Source: a virus
IMG/VR virus record: IMGVR_UViG_3300013093_000162
Coordinates: 1 to 32,198 of that record
Direction: 5' to 3' (one strand)
DNA length: 32,198 nt
Shown here: positions 6,281 through 14,928 of the stretch, one piece after another
How the letters are laid out: each line of letters begins with the position of its first letter
Numbering within the stretch: position 1 is the stretch's first letter
Program-made: the position numbers and the translations under genes
Notes under the pieces: model-generated
What the model saw: the letters and a program-made list of their open reading frames with translations, nothing else
Databases searched by the model: none
Told to the model about the DNA's origin: nothing

Positions 6281-6452
6281 TACGCTTCTTGCTCTCTTCT
6301 TCTAACTGCTTTAAATAGTTAATAAGCAGTTCAACGAATAAATCTCTTTCATAAGGATACATATCGTACACTTCTGTTAGACTATATTTATGGTGTTGGA
6401 CCAAAGTAAAGAGCGTGTTGTAATAAACCCCTATATTACTGTAGCCCGTCAT
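6273..6452 (-). CDS. 51: Short gp51-like baseplate hub assembly protein
   Basis: A 59-residue reading frame packed between gp26 and the tape-measure gene: its ATG overlaps the gp26 stop (TAATG) and its TGA lies inside the start of the next gene. The sequence includes YSLTEVYDMYPYERDLFVEL (residues 23-42) and a Lys/Glu-rich helical end. In T4 the gene next to 26 is 51, which helps assemble the baseplate hub; T4 gp51 is 249 residues, but I recall short versions with a similar W/Y-S-hydrophobic-E-D-M-x-P-x-E-R core in cyanophages. The tight overlaps at both ends are strong evidence that it is a gene; the gp51 name is less sure. It could equally be called a tail assembly chaperone. Confidence 0.7.
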   Translation of the reverse strand: MTGYSNIGVYYNTLFTLVQHHKYSLTEVYDMYPYERDLFVELLINYLKQLEEESKKRNG

Positions 6453-7144
6453 TACGTAAAAAAATTACTTAGACCTTTTATCTTTACCTCCCTGACTTTA
6501 CCCTCTTTATTTTTCAATTTAATCTCATGTTCAACAGAGGGCATAGTATCAAAAAAGGTTTTAATATTTTGCATGCTATCCATAGGAAGATTATTAATAA
6601 AATCTTCTAGTTCTTCGGATGTAAAATCTGTGTATACTGTTTCATTATCATATACTTTATCAATACATTTAAATAAAATCTGTAGGGTTGTCTTTTCATC
6701 TTCTGAAGATTCAATAACTTTAATTTCATTCAATGTTGGATAACGCATAGTAACACCAATATCATCATGAATATTAAAGCTAGATTTATGGTCTAAATTA
6801 TAAACCACTTCTACATCATCAAGATTTAATTTAAATTTGATAACTTCACTGGTGTCAGGATCTTTATATTCAAGATCAATCAATTCACCAATAGACTTTG
6901 ATCTTAATTTAATAAACAAATACTCAACATCAAAAGTAGTTAATTTATCAACTTCAATAGGTTCAATGACACAATTTTTAATAATCTGTTTAATGGCTGT
7001 TATGACATCATCAGTTGATTCAGATTGTTTAGCCATAAGAAGAAGCTTTTCTTCTTGAACAGTAAATGGTCTAATATTAACTTGTTTCTTTATTGAAGGG
7101 ATAACAATAGTATATGTTGGGTGTTTAATTTTAGGTAGTGCCAT
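6452..7144 (-). CDS. 26: Baseplate hub protein gp26
   Basis: Hub-assembly protein of the T4 baseplate family. It is 230 residues (T4: 208) and opens with LPKIKHPTYTIVIPS (3-17) and NIRPFTVQEEKLLLMAK (23-39), the conserved N-terminal signature of gp26 proteins, followed by an IKQIIKNC helix (51-58). The C-terminal half is charged and helical. AAGGA lies about 9 bases before its ATG on the minus strand. It sits between a tube-fold gene and the gp51-like gene, as the family order predicts. Confidence 0.85.
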   Translation of the reverse strand: MALPKIKHPTYTIVIPSIKKQVNIRPFTVQEEKLLLMAKQSESTDDVITAIKQIIKNCVIEPIEVDKLTTFDVEYLFIKLRSKSIGELIDLEYKDPDTSEVIKFKLNLDDVEVVYNLDHKSSFNIHDDIGVTMRYPTLNEIKVIESSEDEKTTLQILFKCIDKVYDNETVYTDFTSEELEDFINNLPMDSMQNIKTFFDTMPSVEHEIKLKNKEGKVREVKIKGLSNFFT

Positions 7145-7161
7145 ATCAAAATGTCCTTATA

Positions 7162-7890
7162 TTATATAAATGATAAAAGTGCCGCCAGTTGATTTGTTCT
7201 ATTTCTAATAATAACAGGTGAGGTTACATTTAATAATTCTCTAATAAAAGCTACTTCATTATTGATACCATATTGCTGGTTCATTATAGTATTTTCTAGA
7301 GAATCGGTTATGTCATCCATAGTTCCTTCATCTAATGTGTCGGCAGTCCATGAAGTGTATGTAAAAGTAATTGGTAACTTGACAAGATGATCTGTTGCAC
7401 CCCAATCTAATTGAACATCACCGACAATAATCGGATATGCTTCATTTAAAGTATAGGTGACAATATCAGATCCTGTATCATCAAAATGGACGATCTCAAC
7501 TGTTCCATAATAATCTGATGGATATTGGAATGTATTATAAGAAAGACCTTGTGCTGTTGCATTAGGATTTGTTTGTTGATTGAAATTAAATATAGACTGC
7601 ATCCAAGTATGAAAGTATTTTAATACTCTACCTTCTGCATCGTTAAAGAATGATAGATTAACATCCTGAAATATGACACCAATTGGTCTCTTCTGAACAA
7701 TACCATATCCTGAAGGTTTAATTTCATCAGTCTGCCAGCCAATACCTGGTAGGCTAGCTGAATCACAATAGAAGCTGATTCTACTATTAGGATTAAATGG
7801 TGAAGATATATTAACAAGGAATTTAGAAGACTTAGAAAGTCCACCAACCGAATTAACTGCACCAAGAATTTCGTTTACATTAAAGGCCAT
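7162..7890 (-). CDS. 54: Tail-tube-fold protein, probable tube initiator gp54-like
   Basis: A 242-residue protein with the look of the tail-tube superfamily (gp19, gp48, gp54): an N-terminal helix, then FYCDSASLPGIG (40-51), alternating beta strands, DVNLSFFNDAEGRVLKYF (76-93) and a late beta segment KLPITFTYTSW. In T4 the tube is nucleated on gp48 and gp54; a gp48-like gene lies across the divergent promoter at 9009, so this is the best gp54 candidate. It is larger than T4 gp19 (163) and smaller than gp54 (320). It overlaps the upstream gene by 11 bases. It could instead be another tube or hub-ring protein. Confidence 0.6.
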   Translation of the reverse strand: MAFNVNEILGAVNSVGGLSKSSKFLVNISSPFNPNSRISFYCDSASLPGIGWQTDEIKPSGYGIVQKRPIGVIFQDVNLSFFNDAEGRVLKYFHTWMQSIFNFNQQTNPNATAQGLSYNTFQYPSDYYGTVEIVHFDDTGSDIVTYTLNEAYPIIVGDVQLDWGATDHLVKLPITFTYTSWTADTLDEGTMDDITDSLENTIMNQQYGINNEVAFIRELLNVTSPVIIRNRTNQLAALLSFI

Positions 7891-8521
7891 TTATTGTTGC
7901 TCTCGAATCTTTGTATACAAAATTAGCACCTTTTTTAGCAAATCTTTGTAATGGTAGGAATAAAGCTATATCCCATTCATTAGCAGGTATTAATAAAAAT
8001 CTACTTCTCACATGTGACGTCAAGTATTTTTTAATACAAGGTGTAAAATATTTATACTTGGCTGCTGAATTTAAAAAACTATAAGAAGCTCTTATTCTAG
8101 TTGTCTCATCATACTTTTCATTAGTAATAAGACCATATAGATTATCCATTAATCTAGCTCTATAGATTGGCGGAAGATAATGTAGATTCATACCAAGGAA
8201 TCCATCATCAGAACTACTAAAAGGAAATATCAAAGGCCATCTATCATAATAAGGAAGCTCTTCTTTCATTTTAGGATCATAGTTAAACAGATACATAAAT
8301 CCTGGCTTAACTTGATTTTTAGCATAGTGTTGATTCTGATTGATAAGGGATTCAATCTTTACATTTCTAACTTCAGAAGCTTTATCTCTAAACCAATCAC
8401 GTGTTTCAAAAGAACCAGCATTGAACATGCCACTAACATTATTACTTGTTCTACCCTTAGAAAGGATATCAATAAAAATAGGCTTCGGTGGGTAATTGGC
8501 CGTACCTGGAGTGTTAGGCAT
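7880..8521 (-). CDS. 2: Probable DNA end protector, gp2-like
   Basis: A 213-residue protein with a conserved-looking core: GFMYLFNYDPKMKEELPYYD (residues 74-93), PLIFPF, DGFLGMNLHYLPP (106-118) and a following helix RARLMDNLYGLI. I recall this pattern from proteins labelled DNA end protector in T4-like and other large phages. T4 gp2 (274 residues) shields packaged DNA ends from RecBCD, and in T4 gene 2 neighbours gene 4, as here. The start overlaps the gp4 stop (TAATG). The label is by recalled pattern and position; a general head-completion protein is the alternative. Confidence 0.55.
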   Translation of the reverse strand: MPNTPGTANYPPKPIFIDILSKGRTSNNVSGMFNAGSFETRDWFRDKASEVRNVKIESLINQNQHYAKNQVKPGFMYLFNYDPKMKEELPYYDRWPLIFPFSSSDDGFLGMNLHYLPPIYRARLMDNLYGLITNEKYDETTRIRASYSFLNSAAKYKYFTPCIKKYLTSHVRSRFLLIPANEWDIALFLPLQRFAKKGANFVYKDSRATINGL

Positions 8522-8964
8522 TAAAATTTATCCAATCCTAGATCTTTTTCTGTCATGACTTTGAACTGCCACTTTCTATCCGCACAAAATTCAGTAGCTG
8601 CTTTCCATTTAGCCTGATTAATACCGTAAGTCATTACTTCGTTGATGTATCTTCTAGTAACTTTTTGTTGTCTTACAGGTTCTTTAGCTTGGACTGCTGG
8701 TTTAATTTCTATTATCATAGTATTTATTGTGCCCTCAGTAGTCATCATACGAACCCAAAAATCAGGGAAGTATCTGTGTATTTGATTATCCTTTGGACTT
8801 CTATAAGGAATAATTATTTCCTCTGAAGCCCATTGAAGAACCTTTGGATGACTATCAAGATGACGCATGAACCTCAATTCCCACAAACTTCTATAAGTGA
8901 TATTGGTGGGATTGCCCTTGTATTTTTCAGGGTTCTTAGGGCTAAATTTACCTTTGTATGACAT
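8521..8964 (-). CDS. 4: Head completion protein gp4 (nuclease-like)
   Basis: Joins the filled head before tail attachment in T4 (gp4, also called gp50/65, 150 residues; here 147). The match is clear: GKFSPKNPEKYKGN near the N-terminus, NITYRSLWELRF, WASEEIIIPYRSP, HRYFPDFWV and MIIEIKP. The E...D...E-x-K spacing is that of a PD-(D/E)XK or TnsA-type endonuclease fold, so it may trim DNA or bind it at the portal. It is the first gene of the minus-strand block, reading out of the divergent late promoter 28 bases upstream. Confidence 0.92.
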   Translation of the reverse strand: MSYKGKFSPKNPEKYKGNPTNITYRSLWELRFMRHLDSHPKVLQWASEEIIIPYRSPKDNQIHRYFPDFWVRMMTTEGTINTMIIEIKPAVQAKEPVRQQKVTRRYINEVMTYGINQAKWKAATEFCADRKWQFKVMTEKDLGLDKF

Positions 8965-8976
8965 TTGTTTTCCACG

Positions 8977-8984
8977 TATAAATA
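8977..8984 (+). promoter_or_regulatory. Late promoter for the plus-strand tail block
   Basis: An exact TATAAATA would start transcription near 8990, ahead of an AGGAG ribosome site (8999-9003) and the ATG at 9009. It is interleaved with an oppositely directed copy at 8992-8999. Confidence 0.8.
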
Positions 8985-8991
8985 TATAAGT

Positions 8992-8999
8992 TATTTATA
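8992..8999 (-). promoter_or_regulatory. Late promoter for the minus-strand head/tail block
   Basis: TATTTATA on the plus strand is an exact TATAAATA on the minus strand. Its start would fall near 8986, just before gp4 (ATG at 8964). It sits downstream of, and only 7 bases from, the plus-strand box, so two polymerases could hardly occupy both at once. Confidence 0.8.
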
Positions 9000-9008
9000 G
9001 GAGTAAAA

Positions 9009-9782
9009 ATGGATACTTTCTACTTCCCAAAAGAAGAACCTAAATTCTATACAAGATTAGCATTGAGAAAATACAGCAGACCTAAACCTGGTTCTCCTGT
9101 TACTAACACTCTGCAATCTTCAATCAGATTTCCATTGCCTACTTCTTTACAAGACCAATATAATATTGATGTTACTGGTGTTAACATGGATCTATTAGGC
9201 AATTCACCAAAAGATCTATTAGGTGCTGGTAAATCTATTATGGAAGATTTTCAAAAAGAATCTGCTGGTGGTGGGTTCTCAACATCTAAAATATTAGACA
9301 TCGCAACAAGTGCTGCTGCGTTGGCCCCTGGTGTATCTGATACAGGAGTTGGAAGATTGGCACAATCACAAGCTGGTGTGGTAAGAAACCCACACTTGAC
9401 CACAATCTTTGAGGGTGTTAAGTTAAAGAACTTTCACTTTACTTGGAAAATATCACCACGTTCTCAAGATGAAGCTAACATGTTAAATAAATGTATTAAT
9501 TACATTAAAGCTTATATGCATCCATTAATTGTTGGTGGTGGTTTTGCTCTTGAATACCCATATATTGCTACATTACAGTTTGTAGTTGGTGATAATAATA
9601 CTCTTCCAAATATTAATGATTCATTTATTACGGACATAAGTATTAATAGTTCAGGTGGAGGAACTATAGCATTCTTCAATGACGGTAATCCTGTAGTCAC
9701 AGAAATTTCAATTGGCTTCCAAGAAATTGATATTAGAACAAGATCAGATTTCTTAGGCAGTTCTGCTGGTACGAGTAACTAA
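9009..9782 (+). CDS. 48: Baseplate tail tube cap gp48
   Basis: Caps the baseplate hub and templates the tail tube together with gp54. It is 257 residues against 364 in T4. The N-terminal half is Gly/Ser-rich and poorly conserved, as in T4. The C-terminal half carries VFEG-like KLKNFHFTWKISPRSQDEA (138-156) and later beta strands ending FQEIDIRTRS, resembling the T4 gp48 region VFTWDLTPRSTED and the end TMREIITLNR. It is the first gene after the plus-strand late promoter, with AGGAG at good spacing, and is followed at once by gp53. Confidence 0.8.
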   Translation: MDTFYFPKEEPKFYTRLALRKYSRPKPGSPVTNTLQSSIRFPLPTSLQDQYNIDVTGVNMDLLGNSPKDLLGAGKSIMEDFQKESAGGGFSTSKILDIATSAAALAPGVSDTGVGRLAQSQAGVVRNPHLTTIFEGVKLKNFHFTWKISPRSQDEANMLNKCINYIKAYMHPLIVGGGFALEYPYIATLQFVVGDNNTLPNINDSFITDISINSSGGGTIAFFNDGNPVVTEISIGFQEIDIRTRSDFLGSSAGTSN

Positions 9783-9784
9783 AA

Positions 9785-10345
9785 ATGGCTTTATTTAATT
9801 ACTACCCTTATACCACATATAATAATATTAAAGCTATCAATTTGATGGTTGAATCTCAAGTCATACCTAATTCATTAAATGATTACAGAACTTTTTATAG
9901 TTACGTAATTAAAGATGGTGAAAGAGCAGATATGGTAGCCTATGAGCAGTATGGTGATTCAACATTGGATTGGGTCATATACATAATTAATGATATTGTT
10001 GATCCTTATAAAGATTGGCCTTTATCATATGATCAATTTATCGCCTATCTTGAGGCTAAGTATAATGTAGATGCTGCTAAGCTATCTTCTAATAATTACA
10101 TTTCTTATTATTACTACACTGGAATTAATGGTATTGATGATCAGGCTACGATCAGTTCATATAATTATACCATAACACAGACAACATATGATATGATGAG
10201 TGCTGAAGAAAAGTCAGGGTGGACTCCTAAGACTATTTGGGATTATGAGTCTGATATAAATGAATCTAAACGTAATATTGTATTATTGAGACCTACTTAT
10301 ATTCCAACTTTGAAACAACAAATAAAAGATTTGTTTAATGTCTAA
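9785..10345 (+). CDS. 53: Baseplate wedge protein gp53
   Basis: Clamps neighbouring wedges of the baseplate around the hub. It has 186 residues (T4: 196). The recognisable part is residues 45-90: GERADMVAYEQYGDSTLDWV then IINDIVDPYKDWPL, the LysM-like block that is typical of gp53 proteins in this phage group. The C-terminal third is Tyr-rich and ends in a helix KQQIKDLF. Starts two bases after gp48 and overlaps the next gene by 8 bases, so the three are probably co-translated. Confidence 0.88.
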   Translation: MALFNYYPYTTYNNIKAINLMVESQVIPNSLNDYRTFYSYVIKDGERADMVAYEQYGDSTLDWVIYIINDIVDPYKDWPLSYDQFIAYLEAKYNVDAAKLSSNNYISYYYYTGINGIDDQATISSYNYTITQTTYDMMSAEEKSGWTPKTIWDYESDINESKRNIVLLRPTYIPTLKQQIKDLFNV

Positions 10346-11735
10346 TCTTAATCCATTAGAAATTAAAATTACTGATATTACTATTGAGAAATTTTCAGGG
10401 GCAGACAAAATGAGTCTGCTTCCTCAATTTGTTGAAGTATCCATATTTCAGTCTATATTTGAACCTAGCATTAAAGCTGAAATGCTTTTAAATGATCAAA
10501 TCGGTTTATTTGTTAACTATCCCTTTACAGGTGAAGAAGTAATTACAGTATTATATACACAGGTCTCCAGCTCAGATGATTTTAGATCTAATGATAAGAA
10601 AATAAAATTTATCATTAGAGGTGTTCGTAATATTATCACTGGCGATAGAGCCAGATCATTGATGTATATTGTAGATCTAATTAGTCCATTTTATTTACAA
10701 AATGCCAGAAAGTATGTGTCTCAATCTTATAAAATGGAAATTGAAAAGGCTGCTCAATCTGTATATGATGAATATATTGCAGCTGATACAACTTCTAAAT
10801 TCAATGTTATTAAATCATTTATTACTGAACCTACCATTAAAGTTAGAAGCTTAATTGTTCCTAATTTAAGACCCTTTAACGGTATTCAATGGTTAGCTAA
10901 ACATGCTGTTGCACAAGACCCGGATCATTACACTTATCTCTTCTTCGAGGATAGTTTACAGTTTAATTTTGTAACGGCGCAAAAATTAATTCAAGATGCA
11001 TGGGCTGTTAGATCTGATATTAGGGACAAGAAATATAAGTTCATTTCTGATAATGAAATTAGTAATAAATCACCGACCGGTGATCCAGATCAAGATCTAA
11101 GATTAATTACAAACATTGTAGTTAATAAAAGATTTTCTAGTATGGATAAGATCTTTGGTGGTTATTATCAAAATGAATTAATAGAAATTAGTATGCTTCA
11201 GAAGAGTTATAATAGCACTCCTACTGAATTAGATGCTAATAAAGTTGCTAAGTATGCTTTAGAACCACATCCATTAAATACACCAGAATATATAAGCTAT
11301 GTTAAGAATGCTAACACCAACCAATCTGCTGAATATTCTAACCGCATTAGATATATTATAAACAATTATGAAGATTTTAGCAATGAAGATAGATCACAAC
11401 CTTCCTATAGAGTAAAATTTGGACCATCAACCAAATATCTATACGCGGTAAATCAAATTGATCTGTCTATCACAGTTCCTGCTAATATGACATTAAGAGC
11501 AGGTCAAATTATTTGGTGTGATATTCCAGAAAATCATGGATTCAATATTGTTGATTTTGATATCTACCTTTCTGGATTCTTTATGATATCAGAAGTAAAG
11601 CAAGTTCTCTCTGCCGGCAACAGAGCTGCGACCTCATTAAGAATATACAAAGATGGTTATCTCAGTACATTGCTTGAAACATCTGAATATAACACATCAG
11701 CAACTAAACCTGCTGTAAGATCAGGTGGGGCATAA
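10338..11735 (+). CDS. 27: Baseplate hub protein, gp27-like
   Basis: Probable trimeric hub protein that holds the gp5 spike. It is 465 residues (T4 gp27: 391). It begins with PLEIKITDITIEKF and a strand-rich first domain (FVEVSIFQSIFEPSIKAEMLLND, a tube-like fold by pattern), followed by a second domain, and ends with beta strands (residues 370-445) around MTLRAGQIIWCDIP, typical of hub proteins with a gpD or gp27 fold. The position directly before a gp5-like gene and after gp53 supports this. Direct likeness to T4 gp27 is slight, so the name is by fold pattern and order. Confidence 0.7.
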   Translation: MSNLNPLEIKITDITIEKFSGADKMSLLPQFVEVSIFQSIFEPSIKAEMLLNDQIGLFVNYPFTGEEVITVLYTQVSSSDDFRSNDKKIKFIIRGVRNIITGDRARSLMYIVDLISPFYLQNARKYVSQSYKMEIEKAAQSVYDEYIAADTTSKFNVIKSFITEPTIKVRSLIVPNLRPFNGIQWLAKHAVAQDPDHYTYLFFEDSLQFNFVTAQKLIQDAWAVRSDIRDKKYKFISDNEISNKSPTGDPDQDLRLITNIVVNKRFSSMDKIFGGYYQNELIEISMLQKSYNSTPTELDANKVAKYALEPHPLNTPEYISYVKNANTNQSAEYSNRIRYIINNYEDFSNEDRSQPSYRVKFGPSTKYLYAVNQIDLSITVPANMTLRAGQIIWCDIPENHGFNIVDFDIYLSGFFMISEVKQVLSAGNRAATSLRIYKDGYLSTLLETSEYNTSATKPAVRSGGA

Positions 11736-12736
11736 TGATTAGAGACGATTTCTATGGTGATAATTTTAGATGGTTTACTGGTGTTGTTAAACAAGTAGGC
11801 GACGATAGATCCCGTGTACGAGTTAGAATATTTGGCATTCATCACATGGATGATAATGTTAAAATACCTGACGATGAACTACCATGGGCTTTAGTTCTTT
11901 ACCCAACAACTGGCGGTCAAACATCTGGTGGTACAGCATCCCATGGTCTTGTTGAAGGAACATGGGTAGTTGGCTTCTTTGTTGATGGAGAAGATTCTCA
12001 ACAACCAATAGTTCTAGGTGTTATTAATGGTGGTCAAAATTCTATGAATGCCACAACACCTGGTGTACAAAACAATACTATCATAGGTCCACCTGGTTCA
12101 CAAAGTGCATCACCAACCATCGGACCTCAAGCTCCATCTTCATCCAAACCTTCACAACAACAATCTTCTGATGCCACATCTGATCCTAATATTCAATTAT
12201 CAGGTAGCAGTGGTGCAGCCAAAGTTTATAATTATTTCTGGGAAAGATTAAAAACAGAAGGTGCTTTTTCTGGTGATTTAAAATGTATTGTTTCAGCTTT
12301 AGTTGGTAATTTTCAAGTTGAATCAGCATCTGATAATATCAATCCACAAGCTTTCAATGGAAATGATAAAGGTGAAATGTCTGTTGGCATTGCTCAATGG
12401 AGAGGTGGCAAATATGATAGAATTACGCCAATGTTAAATTTCTGTGGTGGTGGATCAGCATCAAAAGGCAATCTTCCACCTTTAGAAAAACAATTGGATT
12501 ACATTTGGCATGAATTACATACAAGTGAAAAGACAGCTTATAATAAATTGATTACTTCTACTAATATTCAAGATGCTGTGGCTGGTATCATATATTATGA
12601 GAGAGATGATTCATACCAACAAACAACTAAAGGTGGTCCTTGGATAGTAAATAGAGATTCACCTTTTTATCAAAGAAAACTAACTAAAGCAAGAGCTGTT
12701 TTATCTTCGTTATCTTATACAGGAAATGCATCATGA
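11735..12736 (+). CDS. 5: Spike base with OB domain and tail lysozyme, gp5-like
   Basis: Hub protein that digests peptidoglycan during injection. Residues 1-105 form the OB-type domain of gp5/VgrG proteins (FTGVVKQVGDDRSRVRVRIFG, LPWALVLYPT, GTWVVGFFVDG). A Gln/Ser/Pro-rich linker (about 115-157) leads to a phage-tail lysozyme domain (160-330) with GNFQVESASD (191-200), where Glu196 is the likely catalytic acid, and SVGIAQWRGG (216-225). T4 gp5 instead carries a T4-lysozyme-like domain and continues into a beta-helix; here the beta-spike is a separate gene at 13120. Start overlaps the hub stop (TAATG); end overlaps the next start (ATGA). Confidence 0.85.
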   Translation: MIRDDFYGDNFRWFTGVVKQVGDDRSRVRVRIFGIHHMDDNVKIPDDELPWALVLYPTTGGQTSGGTASHGLVEGTWVVGFFVDGEDSQQPIVLGVINGGQNSMNATTPGVQNNTIIGPPGSQSASPTIGPQAPSSSKPSQQQSSDATSDPNIQLSGSSGAAKVYNYFWERLKTEGAFSGDLKCIVSALVGNFQVESASDNINPQAFNGNDKGEMSVGIAQWRGGKYDRITPMLNFCGGGSASKGNLPPLEKQLDYIWHELHTSEKTAYNKLITSTNIQDAVAGIIYYERDDSYQQTTKGGPWIVNRDSPFYQRKLTKARAVLSSLSYTGNAS

Positions 12737-13116
12737 ACAAAGTGGGTGTTGACGCCTTTACGTATTGTAAAAATTTTAATTTTTCTTTTACTAAAACACT
12801 TAGAGGTGAGAATGTTGATTTGAGTAAATATGATTCATCTACCTTTATTATAGATGTTGATGGTATCATATATCAAGGTGCACATACCGATGGGTCAACT
12901 GCCACCGTCAGTATTGTTGGTGGAATAGATAGATTTGTTAATAGTAGAAATACCAATCCTGCTGTTAATTTCTATATAACAGAACCTCAAAAAGTTACCC
13001 TATATAAAATAATGAAAGCTTTATCACAATATGCTGATGATGCTCAAATACAATCCAGTGATAGTGATAAATTAGAACAATCATTGAATGCTTTATACTT
13101 TAACTATTGTGGATAA
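12733..13116 (+). CDS. Small amidase-like protein, probably degenerate
   Basis: 127 residues sitting between two hub/spike genes, started by an ATGA overlap. The order FIIDVDGIIYQG (38-49), VSIVGGIDRF (59-68), FYITEPQKVTLYKIMKAL (80-97) and a C-terminal DSD follows the pattern of amidase_2/PGRP-fold N-acetylmuramoyl-L-alanine amidases. The usual zinc ligands are hard to find: the His before the first strand is missing and no GH precedes the last motif, leaving one His at residue 51. It may bind rather than cut peptidoglycan. I am fairly sure of a real gene and moderately sure of the fold. Confidence 0.5.
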   Translation: MNKVGVDAFTYCKNFNFSFTKTLRGENVDLSKYDSSTFIIDVDGIIYQGAHTDGSTATVSIVGGIDRFVNSRNTNPAVNFYITEPQKVTLYKIMKALSQYADDAQIQSSDSDKLEQSLNALYFNYCG

Positions 13117-13119
13117 CAT

Positions 13120-14928
13120 ATGTCAGTAGATCAATTTTCAGATAACCCAGAATTTGTTAAAAGTGTAACTAACGCTGTAGGTGATGGTGTTGGTAAAACT
13201 ATAGCCCCTCAAAGTCTGGGTACTGGTAGTCCTGCACCTTACTATGAAGTATCTGTTAAAGATAAGCCTGGGATGGGTAGTTCTGGTTTGATAACTCATA
13301 CTGGTCCGGGTGCAGGTACAATGGGTGGTTCTGGACAATCTACTGATATGCAAGGATTTGTTTCAGCCACTGGCAATAAAATTCTCATTGATAATACATT
13401 TGGTTCAGATACCATTACCATTCAACATCATTCAGGCGCTACTATTTTAATTGATGCTGATGGTTCTATTCATATGATATCTACCGGCAAAAAAGGTGTA
13501 GGTATGATATCACCAAAAGGTGATACAACCATATATGCTAAATCCCATATGATCCTTAAAGCAGATGGTAAGATTACTATTGAGACAGAGGGCGATTTAG
13601 ATTTTAACGTTGGTGGTAATCTTGGTATTCATGTTGGTGGTGATTTTGTTACATCTGTAAGAGGTTCAGTTGATGAATCAGTGGATGGAAGTAAATCATT
13701 CGAAGTAGCTAAAGATATGAGCACCATGGTAGCAGGTGATAATAGAGTTACATCTGCAGGTAAGATGAGAATCCAATCATCAAAATCCTTTGCTATTGAT
13801 GCTGCTGATAATATTGATATAAGAACAGATGCTAATTTCCAAGTTGATTCACAAGCTAATTCAACAATATTAGCTGTTGGCGCTATTGATATGGAATCAA
13901 AAGATAAATTTATTGTTAAATCCCAGGGTGACATGACACACCAATCAAAAGGTAATGTCACCTCTATGGCCGATGGTACTAATAAATTATCAGCTCAAGG
14001 GGCAACATCTATTCATTCGAATGCAACACTTGATTTACTTGGTGCTGCTTTAATTCAGATGAAGGGTGCTGCTACAGATATTCAAACAGGTGGTAGTTTA
14101 AATCCTGATAGCACTACTGATATTACAGCAGCTCCACTTGCACAATATGCACCTGCTAATACTATTATTGATAGCATAACATCTATTAGAATTGCTCCAG
14201 ACTTTCCTAAAAATGCTAATAAGATGTCAGCAGAAGAATTTTCTTTATATAAAAATGAAGGCGGTACACCTAATCCTAAAGCAGAAGCTTATGCAGCTCC
14301 TAATAAAGGTGCAGGTGCTACATATGATGCTCAAGACTCTGGTATCACGGCTGAAGCAGCATCAGCTGGTATCTATGATAGACCTACCGGTTCAGTAACA
14401 GGTAATGGTGAAGCTGTTCAAAATCCATTGCCAATGCCATCTTCTGTATTAAACAAGAACGAAAAGATTTCTAGACATCTTACTATTGGTAGTATTATTG
14501 ATGTTCATCTAGTTCCAGCTGATAGACAAAAAGAAGTATTAACAGCTGCTATGAATGTGGCTTGGAATATATTAGATCCATTGATTGAAAAGTTCTCTGG
14601 TCGTGTTTATATTTCAAGTTGGTATAGAGATGCTCCTCGCCAAAATCACGTTACAGGTGGTGCAGTAGATTTAAGATGCGTTAATAAACCCGATTATGCC
14701 TTTACAGCAGAAATGGCGGCTTACATTAGAGATAACTTACCATTCAATAGATTATTCTTAGAAAAGAATGATGAAGGTGGTATCCATTGCCATGTTCAAT
14801 CAGCACAGCCTGGTCAAAAAGGTGGTGGTGAAGTATTTACATGTGCTGATCCAGGATGTCACCAAAAAGTTGACGGCCTACAACTTTCTTATGCCGTTGC
14901 GGCTCTTGAAGGTAGAAAGGTAAGTTAA
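13120..14928 (+). CDS. Membrane-puncturing spike with C-terminal M15-type peptidase domain
   Basis: 602 residues. Residues about 80-330 are a long series of short beta repeats (DGSIHMIS, DGKITIETEGDLDF, VGGNLGIHVGGDF and so on), the pattern of gp5C/VgrG triple-stranded spikes. After an Ala/Asn-rich linker (340-440) comes a domain with SSWYR (500-504), HVTGGAVD (510-517, the HxxGxAxD zinc motif) and IHCHVQ (555-560), matching M15-type D-Ala-D-Ala or L,D/D-endopeptidases with ligands His510, Asp517 and His556 or His558. So it would puncture the outer membrane and cleave peptide cross-links. A Cys pair ends the protein (CADPGC). It starts three bases after the amidase-like gene. Confidence 0.8.
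   Translation: MSVDQFSDNPEFVKSVTNAVGDGVGKTIAPQSLGTGSPAPYYEVSVKDKPGMGSSGLITHTGPGAGTMGGSGQSTDMQGFVSATGNKILIDNTFGSDTITIQHHSGATILIDADGSIHMISTGKKGVGMISPKGDTTIYAKSHMILKADGKITIETEGDLDFNVGGNLGIHVGGDFVTSVRGSVDESVDGSKSFEVAKDMSTMVAGDNRVTSAGKMRIQSSKSFAIDAADNIDIRTDANFQVDSQANSTILAVGAIDMESKDKFIVKSQGDMTHQSKGNVTSMADGTNKLSAQGATSIHSNATLDLLGAALIQMKGAATDIQTGGSLNPDSTTDITAAPLAQYAPANTIIDSITSIRIAPDFPKNANKMSAEEFSLYKNEGGTPNPKAEAYAAPNKGAGATYDAQDSGITAEAASAGIYDRPTGSVTGNGEAVQNPLPMPSSVLNKNEKISRHLTIGSIIDVHLVPADRQKEVLTAAMNVAWNILDPLIEKFSGRVYISSWYRDAPRQNHVTGGAVDLRCVNKPDYAFTAEMAAYIRDNLPFNRLFLEKNDEGGIHCHVQSAQPGQKGGGEVFTCADPGCHQKVDGLQLSYAVAALEGRKVS

Noticed and set aside
8049-8056. Another minus-strand late box inside the gp2-like gene
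   Set aside because: TATTTATA matches, but it lies within coding sequence encoding K-Y-K-Y, 150 bases from the next start; a chance match in AT-rich DNA is as likely.
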